Origin: Prosthecobacter algae
GTDB taxonomy: Bacteria; Verrucomicrobiota; Verrucomicrobiia; Verrucomicrobiales; Verrucomicrobiaceae
Assembly (NCBI RefSeq): GCF_039542385.1
Contig: NZ_BAABIA010000010.1
Coordinates: 1-64,000 of the forward strand
DNA: 64,000 nucleotides
Direction of reading: 5' to 3'
Position 1 is the stretch's first letter; each line of letters starts with the position of its first letter. Under the pieces are notes generated by a model. The model ran no database searches. It worked only from the letters and a program-made list of their open reading frames with translations, and was not told the DNA's origin. Both the position numbers and the translations under genes were made by a program. Positions 17,630 through 25,710 of this stretch are shown here, one piece after another.

Positions 17630-19684
17630 TCAACAAACGGGTTCCTTTTGGAAAGCCAGCCTGGTTTCAGGCTGGCTTTTTTGCGCCGCCGCCACGGCTG
17701 CCAATTGGCGGGCTACAAAGGCAGATTTGGAAGCCCGGTTGAAAGGAATCGTCATCATCGCGAACCAAGGCCCTACGATGCGTGCCAAAGGCCCTTGAAG
17801 GATAAGGTGCCGCAGCAGGGCATCTCTCACCCAGGAAAGCGCGTGACCACGCCAGGTGCCAAGCCCCATGCCCATGGCAGCCCGTTTGGCCGCTGTGTTG
17901 GAGGCCTGACGGCGGCAGCGATCATACTCCGCCAACCAAGTGGCGGCTGGCTGGTCATGCCGAAGAATGGCATGCAACATCAGCGCGGCAAACTCCGCAT
18001 CGGCAAAGCCTGTGTTCATGCCCTGACCGCCGATGGGGCTCATGACGTGGGCAGCATCTCCACAAAGGATGAAACGGCCATCGTAGAGCTGCTCGCAGTC
18101 CAGCCGCCAGGGCGAGAAGCTGCTTTGATTCAACTGATCTTCCGGCGCAATGACCTGACCGGAACGCAAGCGCACGATTTCGCTGATGAAACCCGCCGGG
18201 GGGGCTGCCTCAGGCTGGCGGGTCTGCACGATCCAGCGCCGCAGGCCGCCCGGCAGGGGGAAACTTTCCACCGCACCCTGAGCGGTGAAATAGAGGTGCG
18301 CCTCCTCACCCAGGGAGGTGCGATCGACAAAATCTCCCATGATAAAATGATGCCCATAGTCATGCCGCGTGGTGCGCAGGCGCAGGAGATCACGCACGCG
18401 GCTGCGGTGCCCATCACAACCCACCGCATAGGCTGCGCGCAAGGTCGTGAGGCCGCCCGCTTCCTCCTTCACGGTCACAGAGACTTCGTGGTCCGTTTGA
18501 TCCAGCCCCACCACCTCAACCCCACGCTGGAGGGTGACCGATGGATAGGTGGCCAGTTTCTCCGCCAAAAGAGCCATGCTGATCTGCTGCGGCAAAGACA
18601 GCACGAAAGGGTAAGGACCGGGGATCTCCCGGAACGAAGCGATGCCTGTGGGACCACTCTGGCCATGGACATGGCAGTCGCGGATGGGCAGCCCATGCTG
18701 AATGAAGGCCTGATCCAGCCCCAGCTCTGCCAGGATGGCGAGCGTGGGCGGGGTGATGCCGATGGCCTGTGAATGCGTGGGCAGGGCGGTGCGGCGCTCC
18801 AGCACCCGCACCCGCACACCACGCGCCCCCAGCAGGCAGCCCAAGGCCATGCCGATGGGCCCACCGCCGATGAGGATGACCTCGGCATCGTAAGCCTGTG
18901 AAGGGGGCTGAGAGGGAGAACTCATGCGGTGACGCTGGCGGCCAGGGAACCAATACGGCACCCGGGCCTGATAGCGAGCATACGCCTGCCCATAAAAACG
19001 CAGGTAACGTTTCTCCTTCCAAAGGGGTGCCCCGACGCAGTACCCGGTCCAGGCCAGAGCAATGATGAGGTGGTCTGGCGTCCACACAGGTGCCGTCCAC
19101 AGGATGAGGGTGAAGGCGGAATAAATGGGCTGGCGGCTGTAGCGAAACAGGCCTGTGCGGGTGAAGGGCCGATACACGGGTGCCTGCCCGCGCCAGACGG
19201 AGCGCCAGCCGATGCTGCCGATCTGCACGTCCAGCCCTGCATCGCTCATGGACTTGGCCAGCAACACCCAGGATAGACCATAAAGGACACTCAAAGTCCC
19301 TTTGAGCCAGCCTTCGGGCGCAGCCCAGAGCACTTCCGAAGAAGACCAGAACAGGAAAGTCACCAGCAACTGCAAGGAGGCCAACCCTGCAAAGATGGTG
19401 GTGGAAAGCTCCCGCCCCAGGCCCAGTGGGGCTAGGCGTGCCATCCAGCGGCGACCTTTATCCGATAACAGCAGAGAGTGCCCTAGACCAAACTGGAGCA
19501 CCAAGAGCACATCATCCAGCGCAGCCGCCCAGCCATGCAGATGCAGCAGGCTGAAATGCAGCCCCTGATACAGGCTGACGAACATGACCCCGACAGAGGC
19601 CAGGAACAATGAATGACTGATGAGCCCATAAAGCAGCGCCACCCGGCGCTGCGCTGGGGTGTAAGAGACAGGTGCTGTGGCCAT
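17630..19684 (-). CDS. fused ICMT-like methyltransferase and FAD-dependent monooxygenase
   Basis: 684 aa from the ATG at 19684, five bases after the type III PKS stop; longer starts would overlap the PKS gene. Residues 1-250 are a polytopic membrane domain of the isoprenylcysteine carboxyl methyltransferase/NnrU type, ending with the typical LFRYSRQPIYSAF and KEKRYLRFYG...YQARVPYW motifs. From M254 a PHBH/UbiH-like flavin monooxygenase begins: VILIGGGPIGMALGCLLGARG (Rossmann), CDGHRSRVR (DG motif) and CGDAAHVMSPIGGQGMNTG (FAD/GD motif). No stop or frame break separates the two. In Streptomyces alkylresorcinol clusters these are separate proteins (SrsB, SrsC) that methylate and hydroxylate the type III PKS product. 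A genuine fusion is the direct reading; an indel in the sequence is the alternative. Confidence 0.88.
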   Translation of the reverse strand: MATAPVSYTPAQRRVALLYGLISHSLFLASVGVMFVSLYQGLHFSLLHLHGWAAALDDVLLVLQFGLGHSLLLSDKGRRWMARLAPLGLGRELSTTIFAGLASLQLLVTFLFWSSSEVLWAAPEGWLKGTLSVLYGLSWVLLAKSMSDAGLDVQIGSIGWRSVWRGQAPVYRPFTRTGLFRYSRQPIYSAFTLILWTAPVWTPDHLIIALAWTGYCVGAPLWKEKRYLRFYGQAYARYQARVPYWFPGRQRHRMSSPSQPPSQAYDAEVILIGGGPIGMALGCLLGARGVRVRVLERRTALPTHSQAIGITPPTLAILAELGLDQAFIQHGLPIRDCHVHGQSGPTGIASFREIPGPYPFVLSLPQQISMALLAEKLATYPSVTLQRGVEVVGLDQTDHEVSVTVKEEAGGLTTLRAAYAVGCDGHRSRVRDLLRLRTTRHDYGHHFIMGDFVDRTSLGEEAHLYFTAQGAVESFPLPGGLRRWIVQTRQPEAAPPAGFISEIVRLRSGQVIAPEDQLNQSSFSPWRLDCEQLYDGRFILCGDAAHVMSPIGGQGMNTGFADAEFAALMLHAILRHDQPAATWLAEYDRCRRQASNTAAKRAAMGMGLGTWRGHALSWVRDALLRHLILQGPLARIVGPWFAMMTIPFNRASKSAFVARQLAAVAAAQKSQPETRLAFQKEPVC
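17652..17682 (+). terminator. rho-independent terminator after aguA, inside the converging gene
   Basis: A perfect 12-bp stem, AAAGCCAGCCTG / CAGGCTGGCTTT, with loop GTTT and a following T run. It starts 29 bases after the aguA stop and falls within the last codons of the minus-strand flavoprotein gene, which ends at 17630. Confidence 0.92.
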
Positions 19685-19689
19685 GGGAG

Positions 19690-20838
19690 CTAGGCTTGCA
19701 TGCTTTCCGCCGTCGGCCGGCTGACGGCGGCCCGGCAGCCAATGCGCTCCAGCAGAGCCGTCTCCACCGTGAGCCCTGGCCCAAAAGCCATCGCACACAA
19801 AGTAGCATGATCGGTTTCCGCTGAGTCGAGCATCTCCTTCAGCACAAACAGGATGGTGGCGCTGCTCATGTTTCCATAGTCCCGCAGGATGGTGCGTGAG
19901 GCCTCCAGGGCATCGGGCCGCAGGGCCAGGCTTTCCTGCACTTTGTCAAGGATGGAGCGCCCGCCCGGATGCACGGCCCATTCGTCCATGGAATCCACCT
20001 TGCAGCCCTGGCGGCCCAGGATGCCATTGAGCAACTGGCGGATGTTTCCCCCAATGATGTCGGGCACGTAGCTGGAGAGGACGATGTTAAATCCCTCGTT
20101 GCCGATTTCCCAGGCCATCTCGGACTCACTGGAGGGAACGAGGGCCGACTCAAAACCCCGAAGCAGATAAGCAGGCTTTTTATCTATCGGTAGCCGTGCG
20201 CTAACGACCGCTGCTGCCGCACCATCCGCGAACAAAGAGTTCGCCAAAATGCTGTCGTGATGATCATTGATCTGCATGTGCAGGGTGCAGAGTTCCAGGC
20301 AGATGACGAGCACCACGGCCTGTGGATCTGCCTCGCAAAACTGCGCGGCCATGCGCATGGCAGGGAAGGCCGCGTAGCAGCCCATGAAACCCAGGGTATA
20401 GCGCTGCACGTTTTCACGCAGGCCTAGTTCCCGGATGACGTGGTAGTCCGGCCCCGGATTCGCAAAGCCCGTGCAGGAGGTGTAGATGATGTGGGTGACG
20501 TCCTGCTTCTCAAACCCGGGTGTATCCGCCAAGGCCCGGCGGGCCACATCCACGGAGAGTTCCCGCGCACAGTGCGTGTAAACACGGTTACGCTCCGCCG
20601 TGCCTGGCGGAATGAGGCGCCCTTCCGCATCACTGCGATACAGGCTGGCCTCCGCTCCCATAACGAAATCTCCCGTCACGCTGTGACGTGTCTCAATGCC
20701 GCTGCGGTTGTAGATGGCGTGGATGAGACGCTTGGTTTTCGGATCTACGGCCCAGTCCTTGAGGCGGTCGCGAGTGTAGGCCTGGCTGTAGGTGTAAGCC
20801 GGATTGCCGGTGGCGATGTGATGAATGTAAGCAGGCAT
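19690..20838 (-). CDS. type III polyketide synthase (chalcone synthase-like)
   Basis: 382 aa thiolase-fold homodimer-type enzyme. The Cys-His-Asn triad is visible at C154 (LGFMGCYAAFPAMR), H290 (EWAVHPGGRSILDKV) and N323 (DYGNMSSATILFVL), with family-typical IYTSCTGFANPGPDYH around residues 118-133. It would extend an acyl-CoA starter with malonyl-CoA to an alkylpyrone or alkylresorcinol; chain length cannot be read by eye. It is the middle gene of a tight unit: YceI-like gene 5 bases upstream, methyltransferase-monooxygenase fusion 5 bases downstream. This arrangement suggests synthesis and tailoring of a phenolic or quinone membrane lipid. Confidence 0.95.
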   Translation of the reverse strand: MPAYIHHIATGNPAYTYSQAYTRDRLKDWAVDPKTKRLIHAIYNRSGIETRHSVTGDFVMGAEASLYRSDAEGRLIPPGTAERNRVYTHCARELSVDVARRALADTPGFEKQDVTHIIYTSCTGFANPGPDYHVIRELGLRENVQRYTLGFMGCYAAFPAMRMAAQFCEADPQAVVLVICLELCTLHMQINDHHDSILANSLFADGAAAAVVSARLPIDKKPAYLLRGFESALVPSSESEMAWEIGNEGFNIVLSSYVPDIIGGNIRQLLNGILGRQGCKVDSMDEWAVHPGGRSILDKVQESLALRPDALEASRTILRDYGNMSSATILFVLKEMLDSAETDHATLCAMAFGPGLTVETALLERIGCRAAVSRPTAESMQA

Positions 20839-20843
20839 GGAAA

Positions 20844-21413
20844 TCAGGGCTGGGTGAGGGTGACGCTGGCATGTACCTTCACGGCATCGCCCACGCGGAT
20901 GAATAGCAGAACCGACGGCACCTCGATGCCGCTGGCCTTGAGAGATACGTCGAAGTCCAGGTCAAAGGTGGCTTTCTTGCCCACAAGCTTCCATTGGCTG
21001 ATGCGACCCTGGACGCTCTGCTCTTTGCCCAGAAGCTTCAGCTTCATCGGTAAAGTCGCCGGTGTCTTACCATCCTGAGAGACTTCACTCACAGCGGCAT
21101 CAATCTCGGCTATGATCCACGGATGCTCCGTGACCTTCATGGCCTTGCGCATGTTTTCATCGCGCTTCGGCTCGGCTGTGTCCATGGCCTTCGCCGCGAC
21201 GGTGACCTTGGCCGAAATCTGCGTGGGAGCACCTGCAGCATCTGAAGCCACGAGGGTGGTAAAAGGCTGGGCAGCCACTTGACCTGCCCAGTCATGAAGA
21301 GTGGAAGTACCGGAAAAGGTGATGGCGGCAGAGCCTGACCAATTTGCACGGCTTTGCGCGAATGCTGGATACGCCAGACAAAAAGTGAAGAACAAACAAC
21401 AATGTAAAAGCAT
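20844..21413 (-). CDS. YceI-family lipid-binding periplasmic protein
   Basis: 189 aa with Sec signal (MLLHCCLFFTFCLAYPAFA). The lipocalin-like YceI fold is supported by FSGTSTLHDWAGQVAAQP near the N-terminus and EHPWIIAEIDA in the middle. YceI proteins bind polyisoprenoid chains or similar amphiphiles in the periplasm. It is the first gene of the cluster with the type III PKS, so it may carry or shuttle the polyketide-derived lipid; this is inference from context. The short upstream gap (21414-21494) contains the probable promoter. Confidence 0.85.
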   Translation of the reverse strand: MLLHCCLFFTFCLAYPAFAQSRANWSGSAAITFSGTSTLHDWAGQVAAQPFTTLVASDAAGAPTQISAKVTVAAKAMDTAEPKRDENMRKAMKVTEHPWIIAEIDAAVSEVSQDGKTPATLPMKLKLLGKEQSVQGRISQWKLVGKKATFDLDFDVSLKASGIEVPSVLLFIRVGDAVKVHASVTLTQP

Positions 21414-21494
21414 GACAGAAGGAATGAATAAAAAGATGGCTATATGAGATGTGAATAGAACATGGTTAGGGTGCTTCCCAGCACAGCCCGTGCC

Positions 21495-21803
21495 TTATCT
21501 CAAATCGATACAAAGCCACCGATGCAGACGCGCTCCTCGAATCCGCTCGTCACCTTTACCTGGCCAGACTTGCAAAGCCTGCCCAAGACACATGCCCTGT
21601 CTGAATGATGGCACGTCAAAAGCGCTGAAGTCCACAGCCATTCCCTCAGTCCCTATCTCTTGCTCCTGGCTGAGTGTGTCTAAAACCTCCGTCACAAGTT
21701 CTGGCAAGGTCGCCTGCTTCCCCTGGTCTGCCAGAGCAGACGCCTCCGCGACCAAGGCAAAGAGCGCGAGGAAGAGCCAGAACCATTTTCGAGAGAGAGC
21801 CAT
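21495..21803 (-). CDS. small exported protein, unknown
   Basis: 102 aa from the ATG at 21803, chosen because it begins a clear signal-like segment (MALSRKWFWLFLALFALVAEASALA); a 35-residue longer start at 21908 is possible. The mature part is short and partly acidic, with FRQGMCLGQALQVWPGKGD near the C-terminus. No family recognised. It lies between the Ig-repeat protein gene and the YceI gene on the same strand, so it may close the long upstream operon or head the polyketide unit. Confidence 0.5.
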   Translation of the reverse strand: MALSRKWFWLFLALFALVAEASALADQGKQATLPELVTEVLDTLSQEQEIGTEGMAVDFSAFDVPSFRQGMCLGQALQVWPGKGDERIRGARLHRWLCIDLR

Positions 21804-21949
21804 GTCATGAAAGCAGGCCCACATGAACGGTGTAGCACCCGCTTTCTTTGTGACAGTGAGTGGCTGCGAATGCTCAATCCCAACTGAGGATATTTGATTC
21901 GTTATCATTTGTTAGGATTGAGTCTCGACTAGCCTTTGCGAGAAGCCCC

Positions 21950-24907
21950 TTAAGGCACTTCTTGCAGCAGACTGAATGCTCCAGAGAGAATCGGGGTGGT
22001 GGTCGCTTTTTGATTAGCCTGGGGGATCTGAGGCAGCAGGAAGTAACCCACCGCTTTCACAGAACCATCCGCCAGACGCACCACCTGTCCCACGAACGGA
22101 ACTTTTGCCCGCGTAAGGAGTGGGCTGGTCTCGACCAAGGTGAAGCTGCCACTGACCTTGCCTGTGCCCGGGGTGATCGTGAGCGCCACCTTGCCCGGAT
22201 TTTCGGTGATGATCGGCAGCACGACTTTGTTCGCCGCCGTGAAGGTGAACTGAAGCCTCGGATCCGTCGCGGAGAAGGCCAAGCCACCCCCGGTTAAATC
22301 CAAAGTCACATTTCCCACCGCAGGCAGGCCCAAAATGGCTTTGGTCTTGCTGGTTACAGCCAAGTAGGCACCTGCTGCCGTGAGTGGCACATCCCCAAAA
22401 GAGGCAGGATAAGTGCGAGACACCGTGGTCGGTTTAAACCAACTCAAGGCACCGCGGATGACATTGTCCTCAGAGCCCGCATCCTGGAGGTCCAGCAGCA
22501 GTTCGCCCTGGAGGCTACCTAACTTTTTATAAAGCGGTGTGTAAACTCCGAACTGCCCCTGCGAGCTGAGAAAGCTACTACCCATGATGGTCTCTCCATC
22601 TGCTGTTTTCCCCAGCAGTATCAGAGTGCCTGCGGGGGTGACACTGAAGGTGGCAAACCCTGTGCCATGAGGGATGGTGGGTGAGCTCCGATCCGTCGCT
22701 TCCTGAAGGTCCAAGGCCAGACTGTAATAGCCCACAAAAGGGGTCGCGGGCTGGTCTCTCACATGCCAGGCATTGCGCCAGCCATTCACCATCGCAGCGC
22801 CGAGCTGGCCAGTCACTTCACCTGTGCCAGCTTGGAGATTCAGGGTGAGTGTCTGCCCACCTAGAACCACCGAGACATGGGGCGCGGAGGCATTCAAGAA
22901 ACCCTTCGCTGAGTAGGCCATTCCTGCTGCCGCAGCACCACTGGTGGGGAGCGCCCCGGTGAGCTTTAGCGTGTAAGCTCCAAGTGAGGTGGTGGTGAGG
23001 GAGAAGGTGCCTCCAAGACCTTTGTTGGTCGCCGCTTCACGCTTGATCAAACCCGTGAAGTTCCCGACCTGATGCGTGTCCAAAGCATTCACCACCCAGG
23101 GTGCCACCACCACCGCACTCACCCCACCCGCATTGCTAGCACGCACTTGCACATCATAGCGCCCCGGCACGGTGGCACGGCCTTTGATGACTCCCGTGCT
23201 AGCCACAAAGGTGAGACCTTTGGGCAGCCCTGTGATGGCAAAAGTTTTGGGGTAGTTTGAAGCTGTCACGGTCTGATTGACCAAGGCACCCAGGGTGGTG
23301 GGAGAAAACACCACCGGATCCACGATCGGTGCCAGATAAGTGGCAGAAACGGGCAGCGTCAGCGCTTTCACAAGAACGACCGGACTGCCATCCGTCAAAC
23401 GCACCGTGAAGGTGGCGCTGCCTGACGCCGTGGGTGTACCAGAGAGCACGCCTGCTGAGCTGAGCGTGATGCCTGCAGGCGGTGCGCCCGAGGCGATCTC
23501 CCAGGTGTAGGGTCCGGTGCCGCCGGTATGCAGCAAGCTGTGAGAAAAAGCCACCCCTTTAACTGCCGTGGGCAATGAAGCCGTGCGAATGACGAGATCC
23601 GTCAAGGTCAGTGTGAACACTTTGGTAGCGACACGGGCCGCCGCGTCTTCTACCTCCACGGTAAAGCTGCTGCTGCTGGAAGATTGCGGCGTGCCAGATA
23701 GCAGCCCCTGTTCACTCAAGGTCAGGCCTGCGGGCAAGACGCCTTCACTGACGCGCCAGGTGTAGGGGCCTGTGCCACCGATGACGCTCATAGAGGTGCT
23801 GTAGAGACTGCCCACGAAACCTGTGGCCAAAGGTGAAGCCGTCAAAATCGTGGGCTCCGCCGGAGCCGTAACGGATACCGTGGCTGTGCTGGAATCCACT
23901 CCAGCAGGCAAGGCGGTGTTACTGATCCTGACCCAGTAGCTGGTGGTGGCAAGCAAGCTCGGCGTGGTGAAGGAGGCGGCATTGGTGCCGACGGGTGTGG
24001 TGATGACTCCGCTCACTCCTTGATACCACTGATAAGTCAGGGGGCCATCCCCGGAGGCTACGACGGAAAGGGTCGTGCTTTGCCCGCTGTTGATCTGTGT
24101 TGAAACGGGTTGCTCCACGATGGCCGCTGGCTGCAGCACGGTGACAGTGGCGGTGTTTGACTGGACTCCCGCGGGGTTCGCCGCATTGCTCACTCTGACC
24201 CAGTAACTCTTCGTCGCGGTGAGATTCGGGGTGGTGAAACTCGCCGCATTCGTGCCTACCGGCTGGGTGGTGACTCCACTGGCCCCTTCATACCATTGAT
24301 AGGTGAGCGGCGCCCCACCGGTTGCCGTAACGGTCAGGGTGGCAGTGCTGCCGCTGCTGATGGAAGTCGAGGCCGGGTGCGTGCCAATGGCAGCGCCTGC
24401 ACCGGCCGAGACTTGCAGGGTAAAGCTGGCCTGCGCAGATCGCCCGCTGAAGTTGGAGTTTTCCCACCCTCGAATGGTGATCACGTGGTTGCCTGTCTGC
24501 GTCGTGGTCCCGGTCAGCGTGGTCGTTTTACTTCGTGAATTGGCCAATGTCAGACCATTCGGCAGTGTACCGCTGGAAACGGACCACGACTGAGGAGTAT
24601 GCCCGCCACCACCCACGACCTGAAACACACCCGCGAGATTGGTCCCTGCCGTCACCGGCACCGTGGCAGAGCCTGCCGCTGGGGCCACTTGGCTGACAGA
24701 GGTGGCCCCTGCCACACTGTCAAAGGCCCCCAGCCCGACAACGGTGGTAATGACAAACTTCGTCGTATCCACAAACGCCGCCGAAGTGAGCAGCTTGGCC
24801 TCTGGAAAAAGCATCTGCACAATGGGCGAACGCTGAAACAGCAGCAGCAGCGAGCTGTACCTGGAAAAGGGTTTCTTGAACTTCTCGATCACGGAAAAGA
24901 GATTCAT
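21950..24907 (-). CDS. Ig-repeat surface protein with long N-terminal leader
   Basis: 985 aa. The first 60 residues are an unusual leader (basic/aromatic, then FVITTVVGLGAFDSVAGATS). About residues 160-350 hold two near-identical Ig-like modules (PLTYQWYEGASGV and PLTYQWYQGVSGV, each followed by TNAASFTTP). About 355-600 are putative-Ig (He_PIG type) modules with GLTLS..GLLSGTP repeats. The C-terminal 370 residues contain a repeated beta-rich domain without a name. D63-x-x-A-G-A-T69 resembles the ApbE flavinylation consensus D-x-x-(S/T)-G-A-(S/T), with Ala instead of Ser/Thr; it could equally be a signal-peptidase site. It is the last large gene of the ApbE/TlpA/DUF4266/DUF3570 operon. Confidence 0.8.
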   Translation of the reverse strand: MNLFSVIEKFKKPFSRYSSLLLLFQRSPIVQMLFPEAKLLTSAAFVDTTKFVITTVVGLGAFDSVAGATSVSQVAPAAGSATVPVTAGTNLAGVFQVVGGGGHTPQSWSVSSGTLPNGLTLANSRSKTTTLTGTTTQTGNHVITIRGWENSNFSGRSAQASFTLQVSAGAGAAIGTHPASTSISSGSTATLTVTATGGAPLTYQWYEGASGVTTQPVGTNAASFTTPNLTATKSYWVRVSNAANPAGVQSNTATVTVLQPAAIVEQPVSTQINSGQSTTLSVVASGDGPLTYQWYQGVSGVITTPVGTNAASFTTPSLLATTSYWVRISNTALPAGVDSSTATVSVTAPAEPTILTASPLATGFVGSLYSTSMSVIGGTGPYTWRVSEGVLPAGLTLSEQGLLSGTPQSSSSSSFTVEVEDAAARVATKVFTLTLTDLVIRTASLPTAVKGVAFSHSLLHTGGTGPYTWEIASGAPPAGITLSSAGVLSGTPTASGSATFTVRLTDGSPVVLVKALTLPVSATYLAPIVDPVVFSPTTLGALVNQTVTASNYPKTFAITGLPKGLTFVASTGVIKGRATVPGRYDVQVRASNAGGVSAVVVAPWVVNALDTHQVGNFTGLIKREAATNKGLGGTFSLTTTSLGAYTLKLTGALPTSGAAAAGMAYSAKGFLNASAPHVSVVLGGQTLTLNLQAGTGEVTGQLGAAMVNGWRNAWHVRDQPATPFVGYYSLALDLQEATDRSSPTIPHGTGFATFSVTPAGTLILLGKTADGETIMGSSFLSSQGQFGVYTPLYKKLGSLQGELLLDLQDAGSEDNVIRGALSWFKPTTVSRTYPASFGDVPLTAAGAYLAVTSKTKAILGLPAVGNVTLDLTGGGLAFSATDPRLQFTFTAANKVVLPIITENPGKVALTITPGTGKVSGSFTLVETSPLLTRAKVPFVGQVVRLADGSVKAVGYFLLPQIPQANQKATTTPILSGAFSLLQEVP

Positions 24908-24945
24908 AAGACTAGGATGTTTGAAGGGAAAAAGATCTGTCAGGG

Positions 24946-25173
24946 TTAATTGCAGCCGCAGCCGCCACCGCCCACCCCACCGCCGCCAAAACTGGCCTCG
25001 CGAGAAAAGTAGGCATGATTGGTCATCGCTAGAAACAGCGTGTCGCGCTCTGGACTCATCAAAGGATTGGCGAGATTCCCCCGCTCAAACGGCCTCACGC
25101 GCACCAGGTGGCTGGAGCAACTGCTCAATGTGGCGGCCACAGTGACCGCTAGGAAAAGTAAGCTAGGTTTCAT
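24946..25173 (-). CDS. DUF4266 small lipoprotein with Gly/Cys tail
   Basis: 75 aa. Lipobox LSSC after a short hydrophobic signal predicts an acylated Cys near residue 18. The mature peptide has the family core LVRVRPFERGNLANPLM and ends in GGGGVGGGGCGCN, the invariant-looking glycine/cysteine tail of DUF4266 proteins. Families of this kind occur beside ApbE, DUF3570 and thioredoxin genes, as here (22 bases from the TlpA stop, 38 bases before the Ig protein). The function is unknown; the two tail cysteines could bind metal, be oxidised by the TlpA partner, or be modified. Confidence 0.88.
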   Translation of the reverse strand: MKPSLLFLAVTVAATLSSCSSHLVRVRPFERGNLANPLMSPERDTLFLAMTNHAYFSREASFGGGGVGGGGCGCN

Positions 25174-25194
25174 TCTGGATCAGGAAGGTGAGGT

Positions 25195-25683
25195 TTATTG
25201 AGCGAGCAGTTCCTCGATCTCTTTCACGTATTCGGCTTCCGTCTTTGCGCCCTTGAAGCCCTTATGGATGTGGCGGATTTTCCCATCTCGCCCGACGAGG
25301 TAGCTGGTGGGCATGGTGGGCGGATTAAAAAAAGCGGCCGCCTTCTGCTGAGTATCATGGACCAGGGTGAAACCCACGGGGTTCTTCGCCGCAAAGGCCT
25401 GGTACTTTTCCGCCTCTTCATCGACACCGATGCCGATGATGACGAGACCTTTCTTGGCATAGGTATCATGGAGGCGAGACATCGTGGAAAACGAGGCTTT
25501 GCATGGCGCGCACCAGGAGGCCCAGAAATCCACCAAGACGACTTTTCCTGCTGTCTTGGGCAGGGCTGCGCTGGGCAATAAACCTTTGAGATCCGGCAGG
25601 GCCGAGCCTGTGGCGGGTTCGCCTGCAAAGCTCATGGTTAGGCCGAGGCAGAGTGTGGTAATGAGGGTAACGATGTATTTCAT
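25195..25683 (-). CDS. TlpA-like exported thioredoxin-fold protein
   Basis: 162 aa. Sec signal (MKYIVTLITTLCLGLTMSFA) then a TlpA/ResA-like thioredoxin domain: VLVDFWASWCAPCKASF around residues 48-64 with the CxxC redox pair, and the cis-proline segment PTMPTSYLV around 122-130. It would reduce disulfides or keep cysteines reduced in the periplasm. Located between apbE and the DUF4266 gene with gaps of 20-30 bases, so its likely clients are operon partners, especially the Cys-tailed DUF4266 lipoprotein. Confidence 0.93.
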   Translation of the reverse strand: MKYIVTLITTLCLGLTMSFAGEPATGSALPDLKGLLPSAALPKTAGKVVLVDFWASWCAPCKASFSTMSRLHDTYAKKGLVIIGIGVDEEAEKYQAFAAKNPVGFTLVHDTQQKAAAFFNPPTMPTSYLVGRDGKIRHIHKGFKGAKTEAEYVKEIEELLAQ

Positions 25684-25710
25684 AGGGTGACTAAGGTTGG
25701 GTGTTTTGAG

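Noticed and set aside
19700-19798. 38-residue N-terminal extension of the methyltransferase-monooxygenase fusion
   Set aside because: It overlaps the 3' end of the PKS gene; the ATG at 19684 with normal spacing is preferred.
24946-25173. DUF4266 peptide as a bacteriocin or RiPP precursor
   Set aside because: It has a lipobox and a family-wide Gly/Cys tail, and no maturation enzyme such as a radical SAM or YcaO protein is adjacent; an envelope lipoprotein is the simpler reading.
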